A stretch of 64,000 nucleotides of DNA, taken from NCBI GenBank assembly GCA_964621455.1, contig CAZULW010000001.1, positions 1 through 64,000 of the forward strand, read 5' to 3'. Numbering within the stretch: position 1 is the first letter of the stretch; each line of letters opens with the position of its first letter. A program made the translations under genes and the position numbers. The stretch is from G020354025 sp964621455. GTDB lineage: Bacteria > Fidelibacterota > Marinisomatia > SCGC-AAA003-L08 > TS1B11. Below, piece after piece: positions 31,641 to 40,981 of this stretch. The notes under the pieces are model-generated. The model did not search any database. It was not told the DNA's origin and saw only the letters and a list, made by a program, of their open reading frames with translations.

Positions 31641-34600
31641 ATGATTTATCACCGGATGCTTGGTTTTACGACCAGCACCCCAAGAACGAGCCGCTTTCAA
31701 TCGGTGCTGTGGGCCTGTATGGCCCTTTCTCTGTTGCTGTCCCCTGTCCGGGGACAAGGCAATGCTACCATCGAGTTCGAGTCGGTTTCCGGAACCGTTC
31801 TCACCCTGGGAGATACGGCCCGCTTCAGGATCAAGATCGACACCCACGAAGAGGATATCTACGGCTTCTCCGTCTACCTCTCCATTCCCGACATGGTTTT
31901 TGCCCCTGTCTTTACCCCATCTCAAGAACCTTTTATCCCCGGTACATGGATAAAGGAAGCCCCGAGCGTCAATGATACCCACGAAGACACTCTGGGACAG
32001 GACACCGACGACATTCCTGGAATTCAATATAACTATAGCCAGTTTAAGGCAAACACCACTGTCAGAGGTGTGGGATATGCCGCCGAGTTTGAGCTGGTAC
32101 CCATCGCCATCCCGGACAATCCCACCGGCACCGTCACCCTCAGATTCGACCGTACTGCCTGGAACTCACGGGAAACCATTTACTTATGGCAATCTCCTTA
32201 CAACACGGCCGTGGGTAAGGAATTCAAGACATATCCCCCCCTCGATCTGCAGATTGCCGGGGCCAAAATCTTTCCCGCCATCCCCGACACGAACCTGCTC
32301 CCCACCGCCACCTGGGTCGTCCCCCTGGACAACCACCTCATCAGCAGCATTTACCTGCCCAACGAGGTGGTCTGGAATTACACGGTCAACAACCCGCCGC
32401 TGCCCACCGGTGTTTCCATGAACCTCACCGGCCCTACTCCCTGGGAGCTGACCGTCGCTACAACCAGCGCCAGCCACGGCCTGCTGGACCTGACCATCGA
32501 CCTGGCGGCCACCGGGGAACTCGAGGGGGACTTCTTCGACACGGCCCGGGTGCTGATCACCGTCGACTACCCGCCGGTCTTCACCGCCCCTCTGCCGGCC
32601 CAGCCCTTTACCTACGACGAGGATGACAGCCTGAATCTGGCCAGCTCGGACATTTTCACCGACGACGACGACCCCGGGGCTGATATTTCCGTATGGCTCG
32701 AGCCCGGCAGCCCCATTCGCGTCAACTATGACGGCGGGGCGGGTACCATCGCCTTCAGCGCCGACACCAACTACTTTTCCGTCGAGCCCTACGACAGCGC
32801 CCGGCTGTTTATCGCCGACGCCCTGGGCCTGTCCGCCGATACGCTGCTGACTTTCACCGTCAACTCCGTCAACGACACGCCGGTAGTAAATCTTGACAGC
32901 GTGAGCGCCCTGGGGGACACGCTGGTCATCTACCGCGCCACACCCGACACCCTGGACCTGAGCCTTTTCGTTACGGACGTGGATGACGCTGTGCTCAGTT
33001 GGTCGGTAAGCAATCCCGACCCCACCAACCTGCCTACCGCTGCCATATGGTCGGTCAATCGCCTGAGACTGCTGGCGGCGGATATTGCAAATTTCGTTGA
33101 CATTGATCTCATCCTCACCGCCTCCGACGCCTTTGGGGCCAGCGCCAGCGACACCCTTGTGGTCAGCATCCGCTCCTGGCCGCCGGTGATCGGTCCTTTG
33201 CCCAACGTGAGAGTGCTGGCCGGGATACCTGATACCCTCTGGTTGGACCCCCTGGTGAGCGACAACGACACCCCCGATGCGCTCATGACCTGGTCCTTCC
33301 AGGTGGTGGATTTTGTCACCGGTCTTCCTGACCCACAGGTCTCATATACCTATTATCAGGCAAGTCAGATAGTGATTTTCAACACTCTCACCGGCTATGC
33401 CGCCACCGACCTGTTGATACTGACGGTCCAGGACGACGACAACAACGTCGATGTGGATACCACCCACCTGACGATCTTCGACAGCTACGCCCCCATGATC
33501 TTCCCCCTGCCGGGCCTGAAGATCTACCGGGATTCCGCCTTTGCGGGCATCCTCGACCTGGACGACTACGTTGCGGACCTCCAGGACGATCCGGAGGACA
33601 TCAGCTGGACCTTCACCGGCGGCGGCAGCCTTGAAAGCTTCTACATCGACCCGTTCAGCCACGAGGTGAACATCTCCACCAACCCCACCTTTATAGGCAA
33701 CCTGATCGTCTCGCTTGTGGCCACCAACAGCCGGGGGCTGCGGGACACCAGCGACCTGGCGATCCTGGTCTCCCGCCTTGTCGATGGGCCGCCGCTATGG
33801 TATGCCGTACCAGACGAAGTGGAGGTCGTCTATAGCTGGACCACCGATCTGTTCACTTACGGACAGGTCTGCTACGACGAGACCCCTACGGACCAGATCA
33901 TTTTTACTCGGTATTACAACTCCGACTCCCTGACCGTAGACATTGCCTCACCCAATTCGGTGAAGCTCCGTGTCCCTCCGGCCAGGGAGTATGACGAGTA
34001 TACCACCCAACTCTATTTTTCCGCCGAGGACGAGTTCAGCCAGACCTCCACCTCGGGCACCATCACCGTTCACGTGAAGGACTCCTTCTCCCCGGTCTGG
34101 CAGCGGATACCCACCATTTCCGTGAACGTGGGCGGGACCTCTTCCGGCCTGTTCCTGTGGGATTACGTATCGGACCGGGATACGCCGGATAACCTCCTGA
34201 CGATTGAGGTGGTAAACGACAACCCGTTCATCACTGAATCCTACAACTCTGTCACGAGCGAGCTCGCCGTCAGCGCCAGGGTCAGAACCGGCACAAGCAG
34301 GCTGTCTATCACCGCTACCGATGACAAAGGCAACACGGCCTCTACCTCGGTGAACGTGGTTGTATTCGCAGTCGCCGACTATACGCCTCCCGAAGGCGGG
34401 CTCACCTACTTCTTCAATCCGGTCGCCGACAGGTGGATTCATTACGTCGTTACCGTCGACAGCAGCACCGACATCAGCAGGTTTACGTGGCATTACGCTT
34501 ACGGCTCTCCTCCCCGGGACTGGTCCGGCCACCTGTCGTTCGTCATGAAGGACACCCTTCCAGGAACGGTTACCTGGATTGCCCCCTACCATTTCCAGAA

Positions 34601-35387
34601 TGAGGGCAGCTACGCCCTCAGCGTGGAAATAACTGATGCTGCCAATAACATGGTTGATCCGAGCCCGTCCCTGCTTTTCTCGGTCGGATTCTCGAAAGCG
34701 ATAGGCGGCGTCCTGGCCAGCCCGGACCAGCAGTTGACCGTCTCTTACCCCCCGGCACCAATCCCGAACGGTAAGCTCCTCATTATATCGGAAGATACCC
34801 TGCCCGATTCCGCCGGGCAGCCAACGGCCGAAATCGCGAAGGCCAGGGCCAATGAGGAGGCTGCCAGCCTGATGCCCGCCACGGTCTACGCTCTGGATAC
34901 CAACCTGCCCGAACCCATCCTGGTGACCCTCACGTACCACCAGAACCGGGATACCGATCCTTATTATTCGTTCTACGAGCTGGACGGGGACCAGCTGCGG
35001 AAGATCGAAACCTATACCGGTGCGGACGGGCAGTTTGAAGCCGCGGTCACTTTGGGCAGGGATGTCATCTTCGCCCCTTCGGATACACCGGCCCGGAATG
35101 CCCCGCTGCCCGGCGCCGAACTGTTCTGTTATCCCAATCCTTTTAACGCAACCATCCAGGTACGCTTTCTGCTGCGCTGGCCGGACCGGGGCCGGATCGT
35201 GATTTATAACCTCCTGGGGCGGGAGGTATACGCTTCTCCCAGGCAGCCCCTCGAGGCCGGTGTGCATGCGTTCAGCTGGCACAGTATTGACAGCTGGGGT
35301 CTGCCGGCTCCTTCCGGGGTTTATTTCATCCGGCTGGAAACCGACGGGGGGAAGCTCGTTACGCGAAAGGTAACATTACTGAAATGA
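31641..35387 (+). CDS. Large secreted Ig/cadherin-like repeat protein with type IX sorting domain
   Basis: A 1248-residue protein. The N-terminal hydrophobic segment (VLWACMALSLLLSPVRGQG) acts as signal peptide. A cohesin-like region starts it (about 40-195, TLGDTARFRIKIDTHEEDIYGF). Multiple Ig/cadherin-like repeats follow, recurring with PVF/PVI...LP and a D-x-D-D-x motif (IFTDDDDPGAD, FVTDVDDAVL, LVSDNDTPDAL, YVSDRDTPDNL), which suggests calcium binding. The C-terminal 85 residues are a sorting domain (YPNPFNATIQV, IYNLLGREVY, SGVYFIRLE, VTLLK). It is probably a surface adhesin or structural protein. The next gene's ATG overlaps its stop (ATGA), so translation is coupled. Confidence 0.85.
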   Translation: MIYHRMLGFTTSTPRTSRFQSVLWACMALSLLLSPVRGQGNATIEFESVSGTVLTLGDTARFRIKIDTHEEDIYGFSVYLSIPDMVFAPVFTPSQEPFIPGTWIKEAPSVNDTHEDTLGQDTDDIPGIQYNYSQFKANTTVRGVGYAAEFELVPIAIPDNPTGTVTLRFDRTAWNSRETIYLWQSPYNTAVGKEFKTYPPLDLQIAGAKIFPAIPDTNLLPTATWVVPLDNHLISSIYLPNEVVWNYTVNNPPLPTGVSMNLTGPTPWELTVATTSASHGLLDLTIDLAATGELEGDFFDTARVLITVDYPPVFTAPLPAQPFTYDEDDSLNLASSDIFTDDDDPGADISVWLEPGSPIRVNYDGGAGTIAFSADTNYFSVEPYDSARLFIADALGLSADTLLTFTVNSVNDTPVVNLDSVSALGDTLVIYRATPDTLDLSLFVTDVDDAVLSWSVSNPDPTNLPTAAIWSVNRLRLLAADIANFVDIDLILTASDAFGASASDTLVVSIRSWPPVIGPLPNVRVLAGIPDTLWLDPLVSDNDTPDALMTWSFQVVDFVTGLPDPQVSYTYYQASQIVIFNTLTGYAATDLLILTVQDDDNNVDVDTTHLTIFDSYAPMIFPLPGLKIYRDSAFAGILDLDDYVADLQDDPEDISWTFTGGGSLESFYIDPFSHEVNISTNPTFIGNLIVSLVATNSRGLRDTSDLAILVSRLVDGPPLWYAVPDEVEVVYSWTTDLFTYGQVCYDETPTDQIIFTRYYNSDSLTVDIASPNSVKLRVPPAREYDEYTTQLYFSAEDEFSQTSTSGTITVHVKDSFSPVWQRIPTISVNVGGTSSGLFLWDYVSDRDTPDNLLTIEVVNDNPFITESYNSVTSELAVSARVRTGTSRLSITATDDKGNTASTSVNVVVFAVADYTPPEGGLTYFFNPVADRWIHYVVTVDSSTDISRFTWHYAYGSPPRDWSGHLSFVMKDTLPGTVTWIAPYHFQNEGSYALSVEITDAANNMVDPSPSLLFSVGFSKAIGGVLASPDQQLTVSYPPAPIPNGKLLIISEDTLPDSAGQPTAEIAKARANEEAASLMPATVYALDTNLPEPILVTLTYHQNRDTDPYYSFYELDGDQLRKIETYTGADGQFEAAVTLGRDVIFAPSDTPARNAPLPGAELFCYPNPFNATIQVRFLLRWPDRGRIVIYNLLGREVYASPRQPLEAGVHAFSWHSIDSWGLPAPSGVYFIRLETDGGKLVTRKVTLLK

Positions 35388-36073
35388 GGTTCATAAACAC
35401 CATCCTTTCATTCATCGCCGTGCTTGTTCTATCCACCTGCGGATGGTGGCGGCAAGGCCCTACGGAACCGAAGCGGATCAAGGAATTTAATGAAGCGGGC
35501 TGGGACAGTTTCCAGAAGGGCAATTTCGCCGCAGCGCTTGAAGAGTTTCTCGATGGGCTGGAGCTGGACCCCGACTCCACCAACGTCTCCGGGCACGTGG
35601 GCAAGGGGTGGTGCCTTCTCCTTCTCGGTAGTGAGGACTCGACAGCCATCATCGCCGCCCTGGAGGTCGGCAACACCAGCACTGAATGGGATACCGCTGC
35701 CTGGTGCGGATTGGCCGCGGCCAGGCTGAATCAGGAGCTCTACGCGGCGGCCGACTCCCTGGCCGGATTGGTCCTGGCCGCCGACTCCGAATACGTGTTC
35801 ATCAAGTTCGCATCCGGCGAGGAGATTAACTGGTGCGACCTGCTCATTATTCAAGCCGAAGCCCGGTTTATAACTGCCCTATATCCCCTGGCGTGGCGGG
35901 CTATTCAGCCCTTGCTTGCGGACACCCCCACCCTGGAGGTAGGTCTTCCAAACGGGACCCTGGATCCCACTGATCCGGGTACCTGGATCGTCGATGGCAT
36001 AACCTTTGCACTTTATGAATTGGCACTGGCCGAAGTCATTCATATTTTGGCCGAAAAGTACCTCCTGGAGTGA
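35384..36073 (+). CDS. TPR-containing lipoprotein
   Basis: A 229-residue protein overlapping the stop of the 1248-residue gene by 4 nt. A lipoprotein signal ends at Cys19 (LVLSTC). A TPR-like helical pair follows (NEAGWDSFQKGNFAAALEEFLDGLELDPDS split across the first repeat), then further helices with alanine-rich faces. Residues 150-190 hold LLIIQAEARFITALYPLAW and a proline/aspartate-rich loop. It is anchored at the periplasmic side or surface and likely serves the two large secreted proteins upstream, for example in assembly or retention. No enzyme motif is seen. Confidence 0.8.
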   Translation: MRFINTILSFIAVLVLSTCGWWRQGPTEPKRIKEFNEAGWDSFQKGNFAAALEEFLDGLELDPDSTNVSGHVGKGWCLLLLGSEDSTAIIAALEVGNTSTEWDTAAWCGLAAARLNQELYAAADSLAGLVLAADSEYVFIKFASGEEINWCDLLIIQAEARFITALYPLAWRAIQPLLADTPTLEVGLPNGTLDPTDPGTWIVDGITFALYELALAEVIHILAEKYLLE

Positions 36074-36123
36074 CCGATTGTTGGCCTGTACACATAATAA
36101 CGGGGCATGAAACCAAGGTATAA

Positions 36124-37761
36124 GTGAACAAGGCATACCTAAAAGGACCGACCATCCCCTGGACGGCTATCCCGCGGCTTGGTGCAGCGGCGGCTGGTGC
36201 ATTGCTGCTTGCATTTATGGGATGCGAGATAATCAATTATCCGCCCCGCATTACAATTGCGATACCGGATGATACCCCGCTTACCGGCTCAACCCAAGAA
36301 CTTACCGCCGTTGTGGAGGACCTGGACGAGGACGTGGTATTAGTAAGCTGGTCAGCCACGGACGGCGAATTTAACAAAACGACGGGCGAGTTCGTTAAGT
36401 GGACCGCGCCTGCGACTATCGGAAAAGTGGTCATTACCGCCATCGCTGATGACCGCAAGGCCGGCGGTACCGATACCGCCAAGGCAATATTATCGGTTGT
36501 CAATTCAGCGCCCAGCATCACGGAATTTACCAGCAGTGCGCCTTACGTTACTCTGGGCAACTCGGTTACCCTCAGCTGCGAAGCCCTTGACCCCGACGGC
36601 GAAAACATCACCTTTGAGTTCTATACGTCCCCCTCTAATGTTGGAATTATGGACCCTGTCGGCCCCCAGGAATCAAATATCGCCACCTGGACCGCACCCA
36701 GCGATCCGAACCTGGCCCGGATCTACAATCTCATTGTCACGGTCTCGGACGTCCCACAGGGCTACTACTCGTCCGATACGCTGCAAGTCCTGGTTTTTTC
36801 CGAATACGGTACCATCTGGATCGTGGACAGCGGCCACTCCAGGGTGAGCAAATACACTTCAAGAGGTGAAGCGGTCTTGTCTGCGGCCTATACTTTCCTG
36901 AAGCCGGTAGCCGTGGTTAATAATATCGATGAGTTTTACGGCTACGGCTGCTACGTGGCCGACCATGACGCCGGACGGATTATCAAACTGGACGAGAAGG
37001 GCCAGGATGTACAATCCTTTTCCAGTATACCCGACATACCCAACGTTATCGATCTGGCGATCCATCGCTACACGGGCACCCTGTGGGCGATAAGCGTCAG
37101 TAACAACGAACCCCGTCTGACCGTTATTGATACTTACACGGAGAGCACAATTAAGCAGATCAAGGGTCTGCATCATCCCGTTGCTATAGTCATCAACCAG
37201 AACCGCGGCGACGTGTGGATATCCGATTACGGGGAAGCTGACCGGGTTATCCAAATCAACATCAGGGATTTTTTGGATGATCCACCCGATTCTCTCTCGT
37301 CTTTGAACGCAACCATATTTGAAGGGAATTTCAACAACCCGTCGAGCCTGTCGGTGCGCGACGCGGCAGATGCGACCGTCTACATCACCGACACCAACGA
37401 CGATGAGGTTGAGCGGTTGATATACAACCCAGCCACCGGAGATTACTATCGGGGCATTTCAGTCCCTCTGGCTGAAGGGACCGCACCCCTGAAGGTAAAG
37501 GTTATAGATACAGGACTGGTGTGGGTGTTGGGCCTCGATCGGAGTGTCCAATACTTCCCGGAGAACAACACGTCTCTGAAGACACCTATAGGGTCGTATG
37601 CCTTTTCTAACCCGCACGCCATGGCCGCCGACCAGAAAACCGGCAATGTCTGGATTGGTGATACCGGCAGGGACCAGGTCGTTGAAATATCCAGCGCGGA
37701 TTCGGTGGGCATTACCATCAGCGGTTTTTCCTTCGTGGAAGATATCGTCGTCAACAAATAG
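36124..37761 (+). CDS. Lipoprotein with Ig-like domains and an NHL-like propeller
   Basis: A 545-residue lipoprotein from GTG 36124 (lipobox LLAFMGC, Cys34). Two Ig-like domains cover about 38-125 and 128-225 (ITIAIPDDTPLTGSTQELTA and PSITEFTSSAPYVTLGNSVT start them). A six-bladed NHL-like propeller fills about 230-545, with repeated W-I-x-D motifs (IWIVDSGHSRVSKY, VWISDYGEADRVIQI, VWIGDTGRDQVVEI). Such propellers bind ligands or partners. It lies 50 nt after the TPR lipoprotein, ending the surface-protein operon at the terminator 37783-37808. The ligand is unknown. Confidence 0.8.
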   Translation: MNKAYLKGPTIPWTAIPRLGAAAAGALLLAFMGCEIINYPPRITIAIPDDTPLTGSTQELTAVVEDLDEDVVLVSWSATDGEFNKTTGEFVKWTAPATIGKVVITAIADDRKAGGTDTAKAILSVVNSAPSITEFTSSAPYVTLGNSVTLSCEALDPDGENITFEFYTSPSNVGIMDPVGPQESNIATWTAPSDPNLARIYNLIVTVSDVPQGYYSSDTLQVLVFSEYGTIWIVDSGHSRVSKYTSRGEAVLSAAYTFLKPVAVVNNIDEFYGYGCYVADHDAGRIIKLDEKGQDVQSFSSIPDIPNVIDLAIHRYTGTLWAISVSNNEPRLTVIDTYTESTIKQIKGLHHPVAIVINQNRGDVWISDYGEADRVIQINIRDFLDDPPDSLSSLNATIFEGNFNNPSSLSVRDAADATVYITDTNDDEVERLIYNPATGDYYRGISVPLAEGTAPLKVKVIDTGLVWVLGLDRSVQYFPENNTSLKTPIGSYAFSNPHAMAADQKTGNVWIGDTGRDQVVEISSADSVGITISGFSFVEDIVVNK

Positions 37762-37782
37762 CATTGCCGAAGAGAAAGAAAA

Positions 37783-37808
37783 AGACCCCTGAAGGGGTTC
37801 TTTTTATT
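37783..37808 (+). terminator. Rho-independent terminator
   Basis: The stem acccc / ggggt with a TGAA loop, extended by a few pairs, is followed by ttctttttatttt. It is 20 nt past the stop of the propeller lipoprotein. A separate 7-bp hairpin (cccacgg / ccgtggg) lies at 37822-37841. Confidence 0.8.
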
Positions 37809-37841
37809 TTGCTTCCTCAATCCCACGGGTAAAACCGTGGG

Positions 37842-38063
37842 CTATTCTATGCTAAGCTGAATCAAGACACTCGGGTCATCGCCGAATTCCAGCCATTTAT
37901 TCCGGGGAAACTCAGCCCTATCCTTCTTCTTGTTAATAAGACCATGTAAATCTTAATATCAGCCGGTTGACAGCACGCCAATCTTCAGGGCGGGCCGAGA
38001 CTTGTCCGTGTTGCGGGTCGTTGTTAGAATAGCGGCAAGGGCAAAATTCAGGGAGTCTAAAAC
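37842..38063. other. Intergenic stretch before the 2-oxoacid oxidoreductase operon
   Basis: No gene. It carries the likely promoter of the operon, but no clear -35/-10 pair or known operator is visible. Confidence 0.3.
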
Positions 38064-38330
38064 ATGGCTAAGATTTCGGGGACCGTTGAATTCCGCATCG
38101 AGGAGTGCAAGGGCTGCGAGCTCTGTGTTGAGGCCTGTCCTCAAGATTGTCTGGTCATGTCCCCCGACCTAAACAGGAAGGGATACCACTACACCATACT
38201 GGCGTCAGATACCTGCACCGGCTGTATCAACTGCGCCCTGGTCTGTCCCGATGCGGTGATCACCGTCTATCGTGAAGCCCGTCCCACCACAAAGAGCCGC
38301 AGACCGGTCTCCGCCGTTCCGGCAACGTAA
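38064..38330 (+). CDS. Ferredoxin-like subunit of 2-oxoacid:ferredoxin oxidoreductase (delta)
   Basis: An 88-residue protein with two [4Fe-4S] motifs: CKGCELCVEACP and CTGCINCALVCP. Its size and layout are those of the delta subunit of four-subunit 2-oxoacid:ferredoxin oxidoreductases, which passes electrons from the TPP-bound intermediate to free ferredoxin. It is the first gene of a tight operon (delta, alpha, beta, gamma), 10 nt ahead of the alpha subunit. ATG 38064 is at the expected place. Confidence 0.9.
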   Translation: MAKISGTVEFRIEECKGCELCVEACPQDCLVMSPDLNRKGYHYTILASDTCTGCINCALVCPDAVITVYREARPTTKSRRPVSAVPAT

Positions 38331-38340
38331 GGGATACATC

Positions 38341-39456
38341 ATGGCTGAAACCGTGCTTATGAAAGGCAACGAGGCCCTCGCCAGGGCGGCTATCCTGGCG
38401 GGTTGTGATGGCTACTTCGGTTATCCCATCACCCCCCAGTCGGAGCTGCTGGAGTACATGTCCCGGGAGCTGCCCAGGGCCGGGGGCGTAATGATCCAGG
38501 CCGAGAGCGAGCTGGCCGCCATCAACATGGTCTACGGAGCCGCCGGTGCTGGGGGGCGGGTCATGACCAGCTCCAGCAGTCCCGGTATCAGCCTGATGCA
38601 GGAGGGATTATCATATATCGCTTCAGCGGAACTCCCCTGCCTGGTGGTGAACGTGAACCGGGGCGGTCCGGGATTGGGCACCATCCAGCCGGCCCAGGGT
38701 GACTACTTTCAGGCCACCAGGGGGGGCGGCCACGGCGACTACCGTCTCATCGTACTGGCCCCTTCCTCCGTACAAGAGATGGCCGACTTCGTCTACCTGG
38801 GCTTTGACCTGGCCGACAAGTACCGCAACCCCGTGATGATCCTGGCTGACGGGGCTCTGGGACAGATGATGGAGAAGGTGACTTTCCCGGATTACGACCC
38901 ACAGGAACACAAGCAGCCTAAGCCGTGGGCCACCACAGGGAAAACCCCCGACCGGGAACGGAACATTATCACATCATTGTACATCCAGCCGGAGAAGATG
39001 GAACAGATCAATCTGAGGCTGCAGGAAAAGTACCGGCGCATGGAATCCGAAGAGGTGCGGTGGGAGGAAATCCAGACGGAGGACGCCGAGGTGATGCTGG
39101 TGGCCTATGGTCTGGCCGCCCGCATCGGGCGGAAGGTGGTGGAGCTGGCCCGGGATGAAGGGCGCCGGGTTGGCCTCCTGCGACCTATCACCCTGTACCC
39201 CTTCCCACGCAGACCGCTGGCCCGCCTGGCCGGACAGGTCAAATTAATACTTACCGTGGAAATGAACGCCGGACAGATGGTGGAGGATGTGCGCCTGGCC
39301 GTGGAAGGCCGGGTTCCGGTGGCGTTCTACGGACGCATGGGCGGCATGATCCCCTCACCGGAAGAGGTTTTAGAGCAATTGGGAAAAATACTCGACGACA
39401 CTCCCCCGGAGGAGACAGAACCGGCGGGCTGGGAGCTGGAAACCGTCCAGTCATGA
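38341..39456 (+). CDS. vorB: 2-oxoacid:ferredoxin oxidoreductase alpha subunit (VorB/KorA-type)
   Basis: The ATG at 38341 (MAETVLMKGNEALARAA) with aaggga upstream is chosen over an earlier in-frame ATG that overlaps the ferredoxin gene. The 371-residue protein has the pyrimidine-binding domain (GYFGYPITPQSELLEYMS, MIQAESELAAINMVYGA, SSSSPGISLMQEGLSY) and the domain III/IV region (YRNPVMILADGALGQMME). It catalyses oxidative decarboxylation of a 2-oxoacid to acyl-CoA. The sequence is closest in my memory to proteins named VorB (branched-chain 2-oxoacids), but 2-oxoglutarate is also possible. Neighbours supply the other subunits. Confidence 0.85.
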   Translation: MAETVLMKGNEALARAAILAGCDGYFGYPITPQSELLEYMSRELPRAGGVMIQAESELAAINMVYGAAGAGGRVMTSSSSPGISLMQEGLSYIASAELPCLVVNVNRGGPGLGTIQPAQGDYFQATRGGGHGDYRLIVLAPSSVQEMADFVYLGFDLADKYRNPVMILADGALGQMMEKVTFPDYDPQEHKQPKPWATTGKTPDRERNIITSLYIQPEKMEQINLRLQEKYRRMESEEVRWEEIQTEDAEVMLVAYGLAARIGRKVVELARDEGRRVGLLRPITLYPFPRRPLARLAGQVKLILTVEMNAGQMVEDVRLAVEGRVPVAFYGRMGGMIPSPEEVLEQLGKILDDTPPEETEPAGWELETVQS

Positions 39457-40259
39457 CCGAACGTCACACTACCACCAAAGATAGTAATGACGGTCGGCCC
39501 CGCCCGGGCTATGAGCTGGTCTATGAGCGTCCCGCAACGCTGGTGGACACCACCATGCACTACTGTCCCGGCTGCAGTCACTCGGTGGTACACCGGGTGC
39601 TCATGGAGGTGGTCGCGGAACTGGGCATCCAGTCTGAGACTATCGGGGTGGCGCCGGTAGGGTGTGCCGTATTCGCCTATGACTACCTGGACGTGGACAT
39701 GCAGCAGGCGGCCCACGGTCGGGCCACGGCGGTGGCCACCGGCATCAAGCGCATGCTTCCCGATAAGTTCGTATTTACCTGCCAGGGTGACGGCGACCTG
39801 GCCGCCATCGGCACCGCCGAAACCATCCACACCGCCAACCGGGGCGAGAACATCCTGATTATTTTCATCAACAACGGCATCTACGGCATGACCGGCGGAC
39901 AAATGGCGCCCACCACTATTCTCGGGGCACAGACCACAACCACCCCTGAGGGACGGCAGCTGGCCCAGCACGGCAACCCCCTGAAAATTGCCGACCTGAT
40001 AGCCCTTCTCCCGGGGGTCATCTACGCGACCCGCCAGAGCGTGCACACGGCCGCCAACGTGCGCAAGTTAAAGAAGGCCCTTATTAAGAGCTCTCAACTG
40101 CAAGAGCAGAAACGGGGGCTGTGTTTCGTTGAAGTGGTGAGCAACTGCCCGGCGGGCTGGAAGATGACTCCCGTGGAGGCCAACCGCTGGCTGGAGGAAC
40201 ACATGCTGGCGGTTTACCCGCTCGGTGACCTGAAATCGCCGACCAGGGGAGGGAGTTGA
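39453..40259 (+). CDS. 2-oxoacid:ferredoxin oxidoreductase beta subunit (TPP-binding)
   Basis: A 268-residue protein overlapping the alpha gene by 4 nt (ATGA). The TPP-binding motif is GDGDLAAIG...NNGIYGMTGGQ. Other conserved parts are YCPGCSHSVVHRVL (with a CxxC) and GRATAVATGIKRM. It carries the thiamine cofactor that attacks the 2-oxoacid. The enzyme's electrons leave through the delta ferredoxin subunit. Length matches short beta subunits of the four-subunit type. Confidence 0.9.
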   Translation: MTERHTTTKDSNDGRPRPGYELVYERPATLVDTTMHYCPGCSHSVVHRVLMEVVAELGIQSETIGVAPVGCAVFAYDYLDVDMQQAAHGRATAVATGIKRMLPDKFVFTCQGDGDLAAIGTAETIHTANRGENILIIFINNGIYGMTGGQMAPTTILGAQTTTTPEGRQLAQHGNPLKIADLIALLPGVIYATRQSVHTAANVRKLKKALIKSSQLQEQKRGLCFVEVVSNCPAGWKMTPVEANRWLEEHMLAVYPLGDLKSPTRGGS

Positions 40260-40822
40260 TGAAGGAAGAAGCCATCATCGCCGGCTTCGGGGGGCAGGGA
40301 GTGTTAACCCTGGGCATGGTCTTGGCTTATGCCGGCATGGTGGAGGGCAAGGAAGTGTCGTGGATGCCCAGCTACGGTCCTGAGATGCGCGGCGGCACGG
40401 CCAACTGCATCGCCATTATTTCGGACGAACCTATCAGCTCCCCTGTCATCACCCGCTATGACACCGCCGTGATCCTCAATCAGCCCTCCCTGGACAAATT
40501 CGAGGCCGGGGTGAAACCGGGCGGCCTCCTGCTTTTCGAGAGCAACAATATTCTGAACCCGCCCACCCGGACTGACATCACCAGCCAGGCCATCCCTGCG
40601 GCGGTAGAGGCGGCCCAGCTGCAGAACGACCGGACGTTGAACATGGTTATGCTGGGGGCTTTTCTGGCCCACCGACCGATACTGGGCCTGCCGGCCATCA
40701 AGGAGGGCATCATGCAGGTGCTGCCGCAGCGGTACCATCATCTGCTGACTATCAATGAGCAGGCTATCCAGCGGGGCATGGAGCTGGCGAACACGGCCCA
40801 CCGCAGCGCCCCAGGACCCTGA
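40256..40822 (+). CDS. 2-oxoacid:ferredoxin oxidoreductase gamma subunit
   Basis: A 188-residue protein overlapping the beta gene by 4 nt. It has the gamma-subunit opening IIAGFGGQGVLTLG and the conserved SYGPEMRGGTANC segment, then NQPSLDKFE. This domain contributes to CoA handling in the complex. It ends the operon. The genes are in the order delta-alpha-beta-gamma with coupled translation, a compact version of the enzyme that gives ferredoxin-linked acyl-CoA formation in anaerobic or microaerobic metabolism. Confidence 0.92.
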   Translation: MMKEEAIIAGFGGQGVLTLGMVLAYAGMVEGKEVSWMPSYGPEMRGGTANCIAIISDEPISSPVITRYDTAVILNQPSLDKFEAGVKPGGLLLFESNNILNPPTRTDITSQAIPAAVEAAQLQNDRTLNMVMLGAFLAHRPILGLPAIKEGIMQVLPQRYHHLLTINEQAIQRGMELANTAHRSAPGP

Positions 40823-40923
40823 GCTGCGCCTTCCAGTCTTTTCCCGCCTACTTTCCAGATAGCTTCCCGCCAAGATATACCTAAAGCCTCAACGTTTTGT
40901 CATTGCAACCTCATGACCATTAC

Positions 40924-40971
40924 TGTTACATTTCGTCGGGAGATATTGACAAGTCCCGACGTTATGTAACA
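40924..40971 (+). promoter_or_regulatory. AbiE operator: long inverted repeat overlapping the promoter
   Basis: The arms tgttacatttcgtcggga (40924-40941) and tcccgacgttatgtaaca (40954-40971) match at 16 of 18 positions and flank a 12-nt spacer. A perfect -35 box ttgaca (40946-40951) lies in the spacer, and taacat (40968-40973) lies 16 nt downstream as -10. The antitoxin start is at 40982, so the transcript leader is very short. AbiEi-type antitoxins are known to repress their own promoter by binding inverted repeats. Confidence 0.8.
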
Positions 40972-40981
40972 TTCCAGGGTT

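Noticed and set aside
33948..35282. 444-residue minus-strand frame opposite the 1248-residue secreted protein
   Set aside because: Shadow frame; composition is not protein-like and the plus-strand gene has a signal peptide and sorting domain.
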